DNA from: Anthopleura xanthogrammica
Taxonomy: Eukaryota > Cnidaria > Anthozoa > Actiniaria > Actiniidae
Reading direction: 5' to 3'
Assembly (NCBI GenBank): GCA_964019055.1
Contig: OZ025223.1
Span: 8,219,763 to 8,283,762 of the forward strand
DNA: 64,000 bases
Shown: positions 1 through 11,259 of the stretch, piece by piece
How positions within the stretch are numbered: position 1 is the stretch's first letter
Layout: each line of letters begins with the position of its first letter
Program-made: the position numbers and the translations under genes
The notes under the pieces: model-generated
Seen by the model: the letters and a program-made list of their open reading frames with translations, nothing else
Database searches by the model: none
Told to the model about the DNA's origin: nothing

Positions 1-256
1 GAATACCAATGTTTTGAAATGGTGTCTTTGAATAGCTTACTTATAAACGAGGCTAACCTTGTGCAAATGGATCTGTGGTCTTCAAAAACAGCGAAGCATT
101 TTAGTAGTAGTAGTAAAATGACGCCATCATGCAAATGGCCTATTCCAATTTAGTTTGTGAGTTTAGCCTTCCTGACTTTCATCAGCCATGAGGTCGTTTC
201 AGGGCTCAATAGAATTGATGTTTGTTTAATTTGTTCATTCAACTTAGTGAAACCAA

Positions 257-433
257 AGGGTATTCTGTCATGTGACTTGTGTAAGTCCAATCAGAGTGTA
301 GTCTGCCATGTGACTTGTCGAAGTCCAATCAGAGTGTAGTCTGCCATGTGACTTGTCTAAGACCAATCAGAGTGTAGTCTGTTATGTGACTTGTCTAAGA
401 CCAATCAGAGTGTAGTCTGTCATGTGACCTATT
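257..433. repeat. 38-bp minisatellite in intron 2 of gene A
   Basis: Tandem copies of a unit of about 38 bp containing CCAATCAGAGTGTAGTCTGT and CATGTGACTTGTCTAAG. The same minisatellite occurs at the paralogous position in the other units (12437-12733, 15806-16050, 21859-22160) with different copy numbers, so it was present before the units duplicated. Confidence 0.9.
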
Positions 434-520
434 ACAGCACCCTATCCAACATTGTAATTAGTAGAATTTTTAGAACTAATTATTATGACAGCATTTATTT
501 TCTACTTTTTTTTCTCTTAC

Positions 521-2822
521 CTGCAGTCATCCTTTGGGTTTTGCTGGAGGCCTTTTATAAACTTCGTGTGGCAGGTACGTATCTTGTTATAGTATGCTTT
601 AAAAGTACAGTCTCCCATATTTGGAAGTGCAGCTTGAATAGATAGCACAGTACCTTAAACAAACAAACAAACAAACAAACAAACAAACAGAGATTTGATG
701 AAATCCCGGCACAAATATCCGCTGTTATGCAGGCCATGAAAGAATACTTCTTTAATAAGTAATTAACGGTAAAAGACAAGAGCTGAGCGGAAACAGTGAT
801 TTTGTAATTTAGCTGATCTCATATTAGCCTCTTGTGCAGTGGCTTTTTATGGTCGGTCACGCAACGTTTCTGTCCCCAGAAAGGTATAAGTCAGTTATAA
901 GTGACGTAAGGGTGATTGTGTTTTCGTGTAGTCAGTATTCAAACAGTTCGAGAACGAAGCTACAGTTATTGGCCGGTATATTAGCCAAATAACTGTCGTT
1001 TATATAATCTCTTATCAGAAGGGTTCTGTAGAAATTAGACAGAATGCGTGACATTGACCTTAGTGATGATCATCAGTCAGCGCCGGCATATAGAATAAAC
1101 CTGCATGAATGGCCTATTCTAGCAGTTAAATTCATCGATATTTAGAGTTTAAAATCCCTAGATATGTTTAAAGTTTACGGATGTCCGGTTTAACTTTTTA
1201 GATATGTTGTGGATTGATACGATGTCGATTCTTGTTCGTAAAACATTTAGTATTTCTGAAGTTTCAGAAATTCGATTTGATTCTCTTATTGAGTATAATA
1301 AAATGTATTGAATTTCAATTCATGTTGATTCTTGTACAAAAATTGGAGTATCAGAATGAAATGTATTGAATTTCAGTTCTTCCCGCTCTTTCCGCTGTTT
1401 CAGTTTCCTCTTTTTACCGCAACCCAAATAAAATATACTATCAAAACAGGTAGAGTTTCTTTAAAACACCTTTAAAATTCTTCAATCCCGCAGGGATGGT
1501 TTTTGATCACGTCATCCTCACGGCGTAATTGAAACTCTACCTGTTTTGATAGTAGTACGATGACAGCAGGCGGTGTCGTCTTTCTTCTTCGGGTAAAACA
1601 CTACCCTTGTGTTCACACTAGGTAAAAACTAGACGCTCTTGGAGCGTTCACTGTGTTGCCTGTGCGAGAGCACGCCCACTCACATATATACTCTATTATT
1701 TCTTACCAAAGTGTTCCTTTTGGGTTCAAAGTCCCCCTTTATTAAAAACATTTTAAATTCTAGTAAGACATTAGTGTTGCGTTACTGACTTGTCAACGCA
1801 TATTAGATTTCTACTTGACCTACTAGCGTACCTTTCAAGACTAGCTGATGAAATAAACATATCTATTTCAGTATCGAAACTGTTCGCTGCAAAACAAACG
1901 TTTTATCAATGTAAATACTCTTAGCCAAAATGTGTTTAACTGGTCATTTGTTTTTCCCTCAGTTTTTGTTTTATGTATTTTCATAAATGGAAATATTCAA
2001 CAAGGAGTCTTGGCAGTTCGCTTTCTTGTAGATCACTATCAGCTCGTCTGACTTCTACAAGTTCTTGGAGTCAGCTTTCATCAAAGCTTTGTTTGTCACT
2101 CGTTTTGTAGTTTGTCTCTCGTTCTGTAGTTTGTCTCAGTATATTTTTTTGTATCTGAGATCTGGTGATCTAGTTTGATCATAGCTAGGTAGCTTATAGA
2201 TTATCTTAGTCTATTTTGACTAGTTTGTCTAGTTCTACGATTCTCATACCGTAGTTTGCTGATAGATTCTCAAAGATAGCTCATAGATTCTCAGACTTCT
2301 CTCTTTGAGTATGTGGACCAACCCGTTCCAAAATCGCTCAATAGCATCTTTTAGTGTCTACCACGTACGGCGTGTGTGTTTGTAAGTAGTTTAAGCGTAA
2401 GTTAAAAAACCAGATCATAGCAATTTTTAATCTCGAACGAGGGATTCCTAGTAAACGCGAGTCATCAGCTCGCATGTGCTTGGTGAGGTTGTAATTCGAT
2501 TGAAGCCCTTAAAATCAATGCCATTTCTTAGTTTTGAAGGAACTTATCGCCTAAGTTAAAAAAGATAGCTCCCTCAGTGAATGATGGTACTGGTCATCGA
2601 ATCCAAACATTCGAAGCGATGGATGATATTGAGAATAACAACCGCAACAGTCGCATGGCTGTACAGTTTCTTTGTATAAACAAGTTCAATCCTTTCAGTG
2701 TAATTACGGTCTGTATCTAGAGAATCCCGACAGTCGATGTTTGAAGAAAGTTTAAACTAAATTACAACTGTGTTTTTGCCGTTCTTACCTGCAAGTACGA
2801 TCAGTATTGCGATTGCTTTCAT
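521..2822 (-). CDS. 12-Cys secreted/GPI-anchor-type protein, gene A (5' part only)
   Basis: Partial first member of the tandem family. Coding exon 1 is 2789..2822 (ATG at 2822, signal peptide start MKAIAILIVLA, donor GTAAGA) and exon 2 is 521..632 (acceptor after TTCAAG, donor CAG/GTAAGA). Exon 2 encodes the first cysteine segment (DCTFKAYYNK followed by RTCHTKFIKGLQ) and ends at a conserved DC. Both exons have the same lengths (34 and 112 nt) and phases (1, then 2) as in genes B-D. Exons 3 and 4 would lie left of position 1, so the gene is truncated by the window edge. Gene family identity and function are unknown to me; a secreted surface protein is inferred from the signal peptide and from the tail of its paralogues. 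Confidence 0.7.
633..2788. other. Intron 1 of gene A
   Basis: No supportable gene. Part (about 730-930) matches the segment found after exon 2 of gene B in both orientations (see 13091 and 16957). The stretch 2429-2760 matches 17668-17730/18671-18900 and 30268-30330, confirming that intron 1 was copied with the gene. Confidence 0.6.
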
Positions 2823-2983
2823 CGTGAAAATTTCTCTTTTGGTTCAAACACTGATAACAGACCAACGCCTCCCACGAGTGACGAGTTGTGAACAGATATA
2901 TTGTGTCTGCCGCAGCAGGATGGCATTTTGCGTGCGCAGGCGCGAGACCGCTGGCCATTGACTTTGTAATCGCGGGAGAAAAT

Positions 2984-5900
2984 ATGGCGCGAGTATTTAA
3001 ATCCTTGATGATACTGACGATAGTGTTTATTGCTTCGGAAACTAAAGATCATTATCGATGTAGAGTCTGTAAAAGACTTCTTAATACCAATAAGTCTGGA
3101 GTGAGGAACTTTCGAAAGGTTTTAGATGATATAAGTGCTTGTTTCGGGCTGGAGCCCACCGATGAAATCAACAAACTCGATGGCGTATCCGATAACCTCC
3201 TTTGTGAGACCTGTAGACGAGCTTTCTTAGACTTCAAGAAAACTGGAAAAACTTATTTTCGTGTAAGTAGGAAACAATAATTATCAGGAAATTGTAAGTG
3301 AAATTGTTCTTAGTATGGTTCAACCTTAATTTGTTCCAGCTTGTTGACAAGTTTTTGCGATCCAGTGGAAGGCCTACGCGCAAAACGTCTAGCTTTACAC
3401 CACAGCGTACTAGCAGTAATGATGGTGGTGGTCCTTGTTCAGGAAAGACATATCAAATTCCCGTGCAGCAGTTGTATAGCAATGAAACAGCAGTTGAACC
3501 GCACCCTGTTACAAGAACACTGTGGACAACAGAGGAGTCTTGCTTTGGAGAAGTTCAACGCGGGCCCCATGGTACCCTACTACCCCCTGGTCTATTGGAG
3601 GAAATCGAGGAAAAGATTAAACAATTGTCTCAACGTAAGGATCTAACTTTATTTATTTGATCTAAATTAAGAACTACAGTTTATTCAAAAAAAAAAAACT
3701 TGTTATTTTCAGGTTGCGATCTTAAGGAAGAGCTTCAACGTGTTAAAGAACACATGTTTAACGAATTCAAGACTGGTACGAAAGAGCCAATTTACGATCC
3801 TCTGGAGTTACGAAAGTTTTGCGTCGCAGCTGGAGCTCCAAAAATATTCGATGCCATTCTTGATTGCATGACAAGTGACAGGCAGTCAGAAACCAGGATT
3901 GGCATTAATCAAAAACGAACCGTATCCGTACTCTACACTTTGTGCTATGGTCTAAGTCAAGTTTGTAACTGGCTGCAGTCTGACAATACTCTCTTTCTTC
4001 ACCACTCAAACTTTAATCAGGATGGACTGGATACAATTCGACAGATGGGTGGTTCCTGTTCCCGACGCTTTTGTAATGAGATGATAAATAGTCTATCTGA
4101 CAGCAACCCTAAGAAAATATCAGAGATGATCGACCAGGCCATTAAGGAACGGTGGCAGCTTGTGCTGATTATCGATGATTACACGACAATCCACACACGT
4201 CGCAGACCTACAACGACAGAAAGACCGTCAGTGTCTAAGCCAATGTGTACGATCATACTTAAATTCTTCAAGACTATAAAAGCCCTCCCTGCCTGTACAC
4301 CTACTGATTATCACTGCCTTCAAGCCATAGACATTGAAGCCTGCGTTAACACAGTATCTGGTCCTGTCTCAATGCATAAACTGAGCCTAACATATTCCTC
4401 CACCATGCCACCCTGGATTAAAAAAGCCTTCTTTAATCCTGAGCTTGAGAGACATAGACTTTCTTCTCATCAATACTGTGAAAACGACCCTGTGGAAAGC
4501 ATGCGCCAGATGAAGGATGTCAACCTTGTTGATTTTGTGCAGCTAACTTTAAAAAGCAAAAATGATTTTGATGCAGCTTTTGATATACTTCTTAATACAA
4601 ACTTAATGGACTATATGAAACATTTTCTTTTGCCTCAACCGGGAGACTGGCCAGCACAGTTCTACTGTCGCCAAATTGTTTATGAAACTCTTCAGAAATT
4701 TTGCCAGCCAATCTCAACTACACCCCAGCATTCCTCTGTTATAGATCCTTCCACTGACCATACATATGCTGTACATGGCTCATCTCATCCAACTAAACAG
4801 AATCCCACTAACCCTGCCACACTAATACAACCTGCTGTACTCTCTATAATACCAACCATTGGGCCTCTTCATATTTCCCTTAATGGACAAGAAACTGTAT
4901 TCAAAGATTTTAGGGGATTTTTTGGTCAAATTTATACACAGCTGTTTCCTAAGAGTACCCTTGCAAAGAGTCCTAAACCATGGAGAATAAACCTTATTTT
5001 AGAGCTTGTGTATGGTGGCTGGCTCTTTATTCGTGACACAGTAATGGACAAATTTAGAAAATGTAAAGACACTGAATACAGAGTATTATTAAATTTGCTC
5101 GACAATTACTTGCCTCTGATACTCACCATTTACACTGTAACTTTCAAATGTAATGACTTTGTATCATACTTTCATGCAATGATAAGAATCTGGACAATGT
5201 TTGTCTGTTTGCAGCGACGGCACTACAACAAGGCACCTTTAGTTTGGTTAGCCATGGTTGCTCACTGGGGAATAAACCATCCAGGCCTATACCAGATGCT
5301 GAGGGAAAATTTAGTCATATTTGATGAGTACCCAGTTGAAAATGCACACAGTGTAATTAGATCAAAAACCAATGACAGTGATTCAGTTGATCAACTTATA
5401 AAAAAAGCTAAATCTGCCTTCCAAGCTAAACACACCCAGCTAAACTTCAAGGAACACTTTATGCCATCCAAGAACACAACTTTTTCCCAAAATAACTTGA
5501 CAAGATTAAAGACAAAATGTGCTCAAATACTGACTGATGTTTTTATAAAAATAGCCAGACAGACGGGTAAAACTATATTTCAAGGTAAAGGACTGAAAGC
5601 AAGGGTACAGCTACCTACATTATTTGGAGAAGAAATGCAGAAAACAAAAGTACTTCCTCTTGGTCACTGCACTACCAATGTCCCCAATGAAAATAAAAGA
5701 TGTGACCTACCTAGCTGCAAGTTATCTGGAGATGAAGAATGGATGATACTTGAAGGCTGCTCGCATTCTTTTCATTTAAAGTGCCTTGCCGACAACACTC
5801 ATCTTTGTCCTTTGTGCCAACAGTTTCTGAAAGATAAAGCAAAAGAGTTAGCCCAAACTGCAAAAAATGCAATCTTACACCCAAAGAAATCAGAGGACGA

Positions 5901-6870
5901 TGACAACATTACACAAAACTGTGATGAAGATGACATAGATGTAATCAATTCTGGTATGAATGACAATGACTCAGAGAATAATGAACAAAAAATCAAGTCA
6001 ATAAACTATAGTATTTCTTCTTTACCACCACCACCAACACCACCCCCATCTGGTCTACCATCATCCCAGCAAAGTCCTATAATCCATAGTGCACCTACAT
6101 CTAAAAAGCCTTGCTGTAAGAAATGTAAGCATCCAAGAAAGGGACACAGATACCCTAAAGATGCTGATGTTCAATGCCCTCTTTGTCACAGTGGTATTTG
6201 CACAAACAGTGTATCTCCAGCCCCTGTGCAAACACCCCCTACACAAACTGTACAGTGTACAGTGCATCCTGTCACCTGCTGGACTCTACCTCCTAATATC
6301 TCTCAGTGTACTATATTTGGAAACCCAATTGGAAGTAATGCCTGCACTATAATAGCTGTGATAGGGGCTAATAAATTTTTGAACAGACAAATTAACATAC
6401 CAACGTCAGAGAATATCTATTCCTGTATATCTACATTTGCAACTTCAATGAGAGAAGGAAATACTCACTACAATAACCTTAATTTACCACCATATCAGCC
6501 TAATTTAGAAGTAGCAGAGGCACTACACACAAGACCTGACCACTTTGGTTTACAGATCACGGAGGACATAGGGCTATTTTCACCTGCTTGCCTTGAGAAC
6601 AAATTAACCAATCTAAGCCAAAACCTAGAAGACCTGAGCTGTGCTATACTGATCACTCCACCTGACAAGACCATGCTCCTGTGTTTCAGTAAAGTACAGC
6701 AGTCAATAGCCCTCTTTGAAAGTCACTCACATGGTAGTAATGGGGGACTGATAGCAGTCTGTCACTACCGTAATATTCACCATTTTGTGAATTATTTGCA
6801 GCTCATGTGCAATCGTGATTGGGGCACTGGAGTTGCAGGAGCTAACATTGCTGTTGTCAAGACAATATAG
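2984..6870 (+). CDS. Transposon-encoded protein: CxxC module, transposase-like core, RING finger, Cys/His protease-like domain
   Basis: Three exons with consistent phases: 2984..3262 (donor GTAAGT), 3340..3634 and 3713..6870 (acceptor TTTTCAG), giving 1243 aa. Exon 1 holds C26xxC29 and C74xxC77, spaced like a ZAD-type zinc module, after an oddly hydrophobic start. The core (about 200-760) has acidic candidates in LIIDDY (346-347) and E734 in PVENAHSVIRSKT, which could be part of a DDE-type site; this is inference. Residues 855-894 form a RING-type finger ending in CPLCQ. Residues 992-1021 hold a further Cys cluster. The C-terminal 180 residues have a Cys in GSNACTII (C1069) and FESHSHG (H1196, H1198), the layout of papain-fold deubiquitinase/C76-like proteases. 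Position between TIRs makes it the element's transposase. No frame breaks, so it may be active. Confidence 0.8.
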
Positions 6871-7162
6871 ACACTCTTCAAAATAATTGTGACATAAAAC
6901 AACAACACATTAATCACAATCACACCACATAATATCAATAATAGACTAAAAAACAGAGTATAAATGCAAAACAGTAACAAACATTATTAGGGAATATACG
7001 ATAGTATATATTTGCCTGCTTTTAGCATTTGTACTCAATCAGTTCAGTTATTAAAATTATTATTAGACATCCTCTGAGTTCAGAATACATACTTATCTAA
7101 AACAAATATAAATTTTGAGTTCTTCCCAATTTTTGCTACCAATTTCCATGATATATTTTGAA

Positions 7163-7168
7163 AATAAA
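7163..7168 (+). promoter_or_regulatory. Candidate polyadenylation signal of the transposon gene
   Basis: AATAAA about 290 bp after the stop codon at 6868-6870, inside the element. Position only; unproven. Confidence 0.35.
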
Positions 7169-7752
7169 TAAGATAAATATGTATTTGCGGTAGAATTTCC
7201 TTGGGGGATGTCATGTACATTTTAAAATATATGTACAAATAGTTATTTTCTATAGAGAAATTATTTACATTTTTTACAACACCGAAAAAATATATAATAT
7301 TTCTAACGATCTTTGTACAAACACTTATTTTCTATTTCAATGTATACAAGAAACAAACAGGAGGCAAATTTTCATGAAATTATTTCTTCGCTTATAGGTA
7401 GATTGCGACAGTAATTTAGTCATAAAGTTCAAGTTAGTGAGTATCAACAAATCAAATATAATAATTTTCAATGTTCCCAAATTTTCCTAACAGAATTAGC
7501 ACAATATTTTATCCCATAATTGATTCAGCTTGCTAAATTTGTTCAGAAAAGTGGGGGGATAGATACTAGATTTCGATATATTCGACTTAATATATAGTAA
7601 AATTTAGAGTAAACAAGCAAATTTAAGCATTTTGTAAGTGGAAGGTTCGGAAACAGAATTACTTAGATCACCGTCATGTTATTCCATGACAAAATGTTAA
7701 GAATAGAAGACTTACCTCAAGTATTGTTTCCAATGTTTTTTGCTTTCCTTCA

Positions 7753-8229
7753 ATAAGCCACTTCACGGTTTCGTCCGCCATCTTGAAATTGGGGCAAACG
7801 CGGCAAAATATATAGAAATCTGGATCACTTTGACTTCGCGTAACTCCGCTCAATTTTGATGGATTTTTAAGATTTAAACTTTTTTGAAAAGGTATTTTCT
7901 TTGTTACTTATACCTCTAAATATGATGGAAAATGGAAGGCTTTAAATTAAGAAAATAAGATGTTTGTTTTCATAATAAAACGATGGGCACGTGAGTATGA
8001 AAAATTTGTAAAAATAAGATGAGTCGCAAAACTAGTTAAAACACCTACATTGGTTTTATTTTCCGTCCGACAACTGGTATGCATGGCTGCTGATAATTGA
8101 AGTTTAAATTTTGAAAATCCATTTAAAATGAGCGGAGTTACGGAAAGTCAAAGTGATCCAGATTTCTATATATTTTGCCGCGTTTGCCCCAATTTCAAGA
8201 TGGCGGACGAAACCGTGAAGTGGCTTATT
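7753..8229. mobile_element. Foldback MITE nested in the transposon
   Basis: About 105 bp at the left end (AATAAGCCACTTCACGG...) returns as an inverted copy at the right end (...GTGAAGTGGCTTATT). A second copy is at 27873-28314. No coding capacity. Confidence 0.85.
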
Positions 8230-8990
8230 AGAAATCCAATGTATGTTGGAAATGCTGTCAGCCATATTCGCCGTCAATGCTTGTTTCATCGATGAAAGCT
8301 CAAGTGGTTTAGACTCGATTATCGCTGAAATAATTCTTATATTCTTACATCTATCAAAATTAACAGCTCAATAAATTGATTCAATTGAGTTTCTGTGTGT
8401 CATCGTAGCCAAATAAGCGGTAAAAAATGACAAAAAAGACGGACTTCACGTAGTAAACAAGTCATTGCAGAAACGCTTGCCTTGGTCTTCCCGCGTTCAC
8501 GCAGCGCATGCGCACACGTAATGCCATCCTGCTGTCTGCCGCACATAGCTGAATTAGGAAGAATATGTGCATAAATTAGCATATATTCGCATGTCTGAGG
8601 ATTTTCCTAACCGCGCGCGTTTTTCTGGACGATGGTTTGTTTTTCTTTTTTTAAAGAACAATGTTGGCGTGTTTATACACATAAAGCAAACAGATTGGAA
8701 AACAATCAGAAAGTAAAAACCAGTATAGGTATTTCAAAAAAGGTAAGTGAACTGAGTTTTGTTGCTTGTTGCATAGCAAGCCCGAAATGCAGTATGGATG
8801 AATTAAATCAGCGAAAGGTCACAACAATATTGGATTTTCCCAAACTTTGTCTTCAAGTTTTTTCCAGCATATTTTCTTTTGTGCTAACAGTTTGTATATA
8901 AATATAATACATTTGTTGGTAAGCAACATGCAACATGCAACAAAACCTTCACCAACCTTTTATGAAATAGCTGTATAATTGAAGGATAAA

Positions 8991-9826
8991 TAGCCTCCTG
9001 CGCAGCCGCTGTGAGGCGCTTCCGGTTCCCGTCATTCCCCCACTAGCGTCTGCTCCAACTGGAACAACATTCCTTTCTACATTGTTTTCTATTAGCCAAT
9101 CAAATCGCTAGGTGCATATTTTCTATTTTGAGTTGCCGTTGCTGTTTATAGTGCTAGTGAAGTTTGCTAGATAGTCAAATATACAATGAAATTAGGGTCT
9201 ACTAAAGTGTATTAGTCTAATATCTATTACACTGGTTTAGTGGTTTAACTCTAACCGAAGGAATTAGTGATTTAAACTCTGTCAACGAGAGTAGACCTCT
9301 CGTAATGCGATGTGTTTAGTATTCATAAAAGTACTCGTGAAAAGTTCAAATATACTAACATTTAGTCTTAGTCACAATATATTGTGATGGACCGAGGAAT
9401 AGTATAAGAGAGACAGCTCGTAGGGTTTATTTACTTGTACATTGTAGCTCAGTAATTTTAATACTTTTAAACGAGCTTGATTCCTATACTAGATTAATAT
9501 TTCAATGACGAGGATAATCAATATCATCAAGTAGGAAAGATTCACAAAAACGTCTTTATTTTCTAAAATTACGGCATCTATGGCTTTTTTCTGATGAATT
9601 TTGAACTTCTTTATACAAAAATCCTGGCTTACTTTGCTATAATAGTCATCCATACGTTCATTCTCTAGGGAAAGACGGCCAAGGTCAAGGTCGTACCCAC
9701 AAGCTTTTGTGGGCCTCTCTCTGATTGGTCAAATTCATAGAAAGGAATGTTGTTCCAGTTGGAGCAGACGCTAGTGGGAGAATGACGGGAACCGGAAGCG
9801 CCTCACAGCGGCTGCGCAGGAGGCTA
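8991..9826. mobile_element. Non-autonomous DNA transposon, 8-bp TSD (hAT/P-like size)
   Basis: Inverted termini of about 90 bp start TAGCCTCCTGCGCAGCCGCT. An exact 8-bp direct repeat AGGATAAA flanks it (8983-8990, 9827-9834). The interior of about 650 bp has no supportable ORF. Eight-bp duplications fit hAT and P superfamilies. A related terminus (TAGCCTCC.TTGCAGACG) is seen near 31131. Confidence 0.88.
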
Positions 9827-10042
9827 AGGATAAACGGAAAACAAAATATATTATAACACGCGAGCACTTTTTTTTATGTTTTTTTTTTTTTAAATAAATA
9901 TTCCTGTAGATGTTCCACTGTTTCAGTTTTACCGAGAGTTTATCATTCTTTTCAATGCATTTTTAGGCGCAATGCTGATTTGATTCCGTCAACCTGTCTT
10001 GGCATACGAAACGTTTACGAAACGCCGGTACAGGCCTACAAG

Positions 10043-10110
10043 ATGTCATACATTGGTACCCAGTGGCCTTTAACTTGTGAACATGATGGCGATAATACAC
10101 TTAGCAAAAA
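10043..10110 (+). CDS. Candidate mini-exon MSYIG, copy 1
   Basis: ATG followed by 68 nt of open frame (MSYIGTQWPLTCEHDGDN, then TLSKK) ending at a GTAAGT donor. Copies at 19457 and 26852 have the same length, the same donor and an uninterrupted frame with amino-acid changes but no stop. It lies upstream of and divergent from the signal-peptide exon of the 12-Cys genes. No downstream exon was found, so the product is unknown. Confidence 0.4.
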
Positions 10111-10252
10111 GTAAGTATAAAACTTACAAAGTTGTTTAATCTAGGGGGTCCTAGGGTGCTTACCATTAGTCGGCTGGTGCCAGACGGGTTCAGTTTATAA
10201 AGAGAATTCCGTTATTAAACCGAACTGTCCAGCCAGATCAAGCAATTCCTAA

Positions 10253-10304
10253 ATAGACCATTTTCGAGATCCGCGGGCGCTCGTGCTTCTCGAAAATGGT
10301 CTAT
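10253..10304. repeat. Short perfect hairpin
   Basis: AATAGACCATTTTCGAGA is followed by its inverted complement around a GC-rich loop. Small MITE-like palindrome. Confidence 0.6.
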
Positions 10305-10578
10305 TGTGAAAGAGTGAAAGGCCGCAGGTTTTGATCAACAATGCTTTGCGCGATTAGTTGTTTGCTCAGGATGCGTTTAGGAATACAACGTATGCACGTG
10401 GACCGGGATCTGAGGATGTGCGGACCAGGGTGATATGCAAGGGGGGTGGGGAGTGTCGAATGTTACCTATAGAAAGCCATGAAGTATATTTAGTTTCCTC
10501 TTTAAATTTCGTATTACTCTTTAAACCTAAATATTTAAACACAAGATACAAATATCAAAACTCGTTCCAACTACTTTA

Positions 10579-10998
10579 GGGAAACTTCTTAATATCGCGC
10601 GCGCCATGTGAATTCCCGGTTGGGCTATTTTTAGCATCCGCGTACAAACAATTTCGCCATACCCTATTCTTGTGCGTCAAAAATTGTGTGCTTCATCCAA
10701 ACCTGGAAGTAGCGAAAGCATGTAAAGATTTTTGGGGAAAAACATAAATTTCGTGTCTTTTTGAGTGTTCAACAGCCACAGTCGTGTTTTATCAGAGAAC
10801 AGAACATCAGCCAATCCTGATCTTTTTGCTGTATCTAATAGATTTTGTCGAAAAAAATAAGAAAAATCGACGAAAGGTATGTTGTTTTTAAGCGCGCACA
10901 CGTCCACGCCATCAAAAAAATCAAAATCAAACGACTTTGGATGCTAAAAATAGCCAGCCGGGAATTCACATGGCGCGCGCGGTATTAAGAAGTTTCCC
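10579..10998. mobile_element. Foldback MITE with GC-rich inverted termini
   Basis: The left arm GGGAAACTTCTTAATATCGC and its GC-rich continuation through GCCATGTGAATTCCCGG and TAGCATCC is inverted at the right end. No clear target duplication could be read. The interior has an open frame of 76 codons on the minus strand without recognisable similarity. Confidence 0.75.
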
Positions 10999-11259
10999 TC
11001 TCTTATTTATGCTCTCTTGATAGTATATAAGTCTGTATGTGAACCCTTGCTTAGAAGGCATCCATTTTCTAGAAAAGGGGGAGGGCTGGAGAAATCAGGG
11101 GGGGGGGAAGGGTCGTTGAGTTTTCATAGAGCTTGAAAGGTCATTCGTGTTTTCATTTTACCACCGAAGAAGATTAATAAAGCAATTTTGAAGAGGGGTA
11201 TTGCTTTTTCTATAACAGTTCATGAGATTCCTCCAGCCCTGGATCAATGCCATACTTCT

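Larger units (their letters stand above)
2914..8533 (+). mobile_element. Complete DNA transposon, 5.62 kb, 9-bp TSD
   Basis: Both ends are visible. The left end starts AGCAGGATGGCATT and the right end finishes with its inverted complement; imperfect similarity continues for about 30 bp. An exact 9-bp direct repeat GTCTGCCGC flanks the element at 2905-2913 and 8534-8542. It is inserted in the paralogous unit between exon 1 of gene A and the plus-strand mini-exon at 10043; other units lack it. It carries one three-exon gene (2984..6870) and a nested foldback MITE (7753-8229). A 9-bp duplication is usual for Mutator-like elements and also seen in Merlin-type elements, but I do not recognise the encoded transposase, so the superfamily is open. 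Confidence 0.85.

Noticed and set aside
157..339. Open frame MSLAFLTFISHEVV..., repeated at 15695 and 21754
   Set aside because: It begins at a non-ATG codon, runs into the minisatellite, and lies within an intron copied with the gene; no splice or start evidence.
257..433. Regular repeat with unit of 38 bp, superficially like a CRISPR array
   Set aside because: Units are contiguous without unique spacers, the genome is eukaryotic, and the same minisatellite recurs in paralogous introns.
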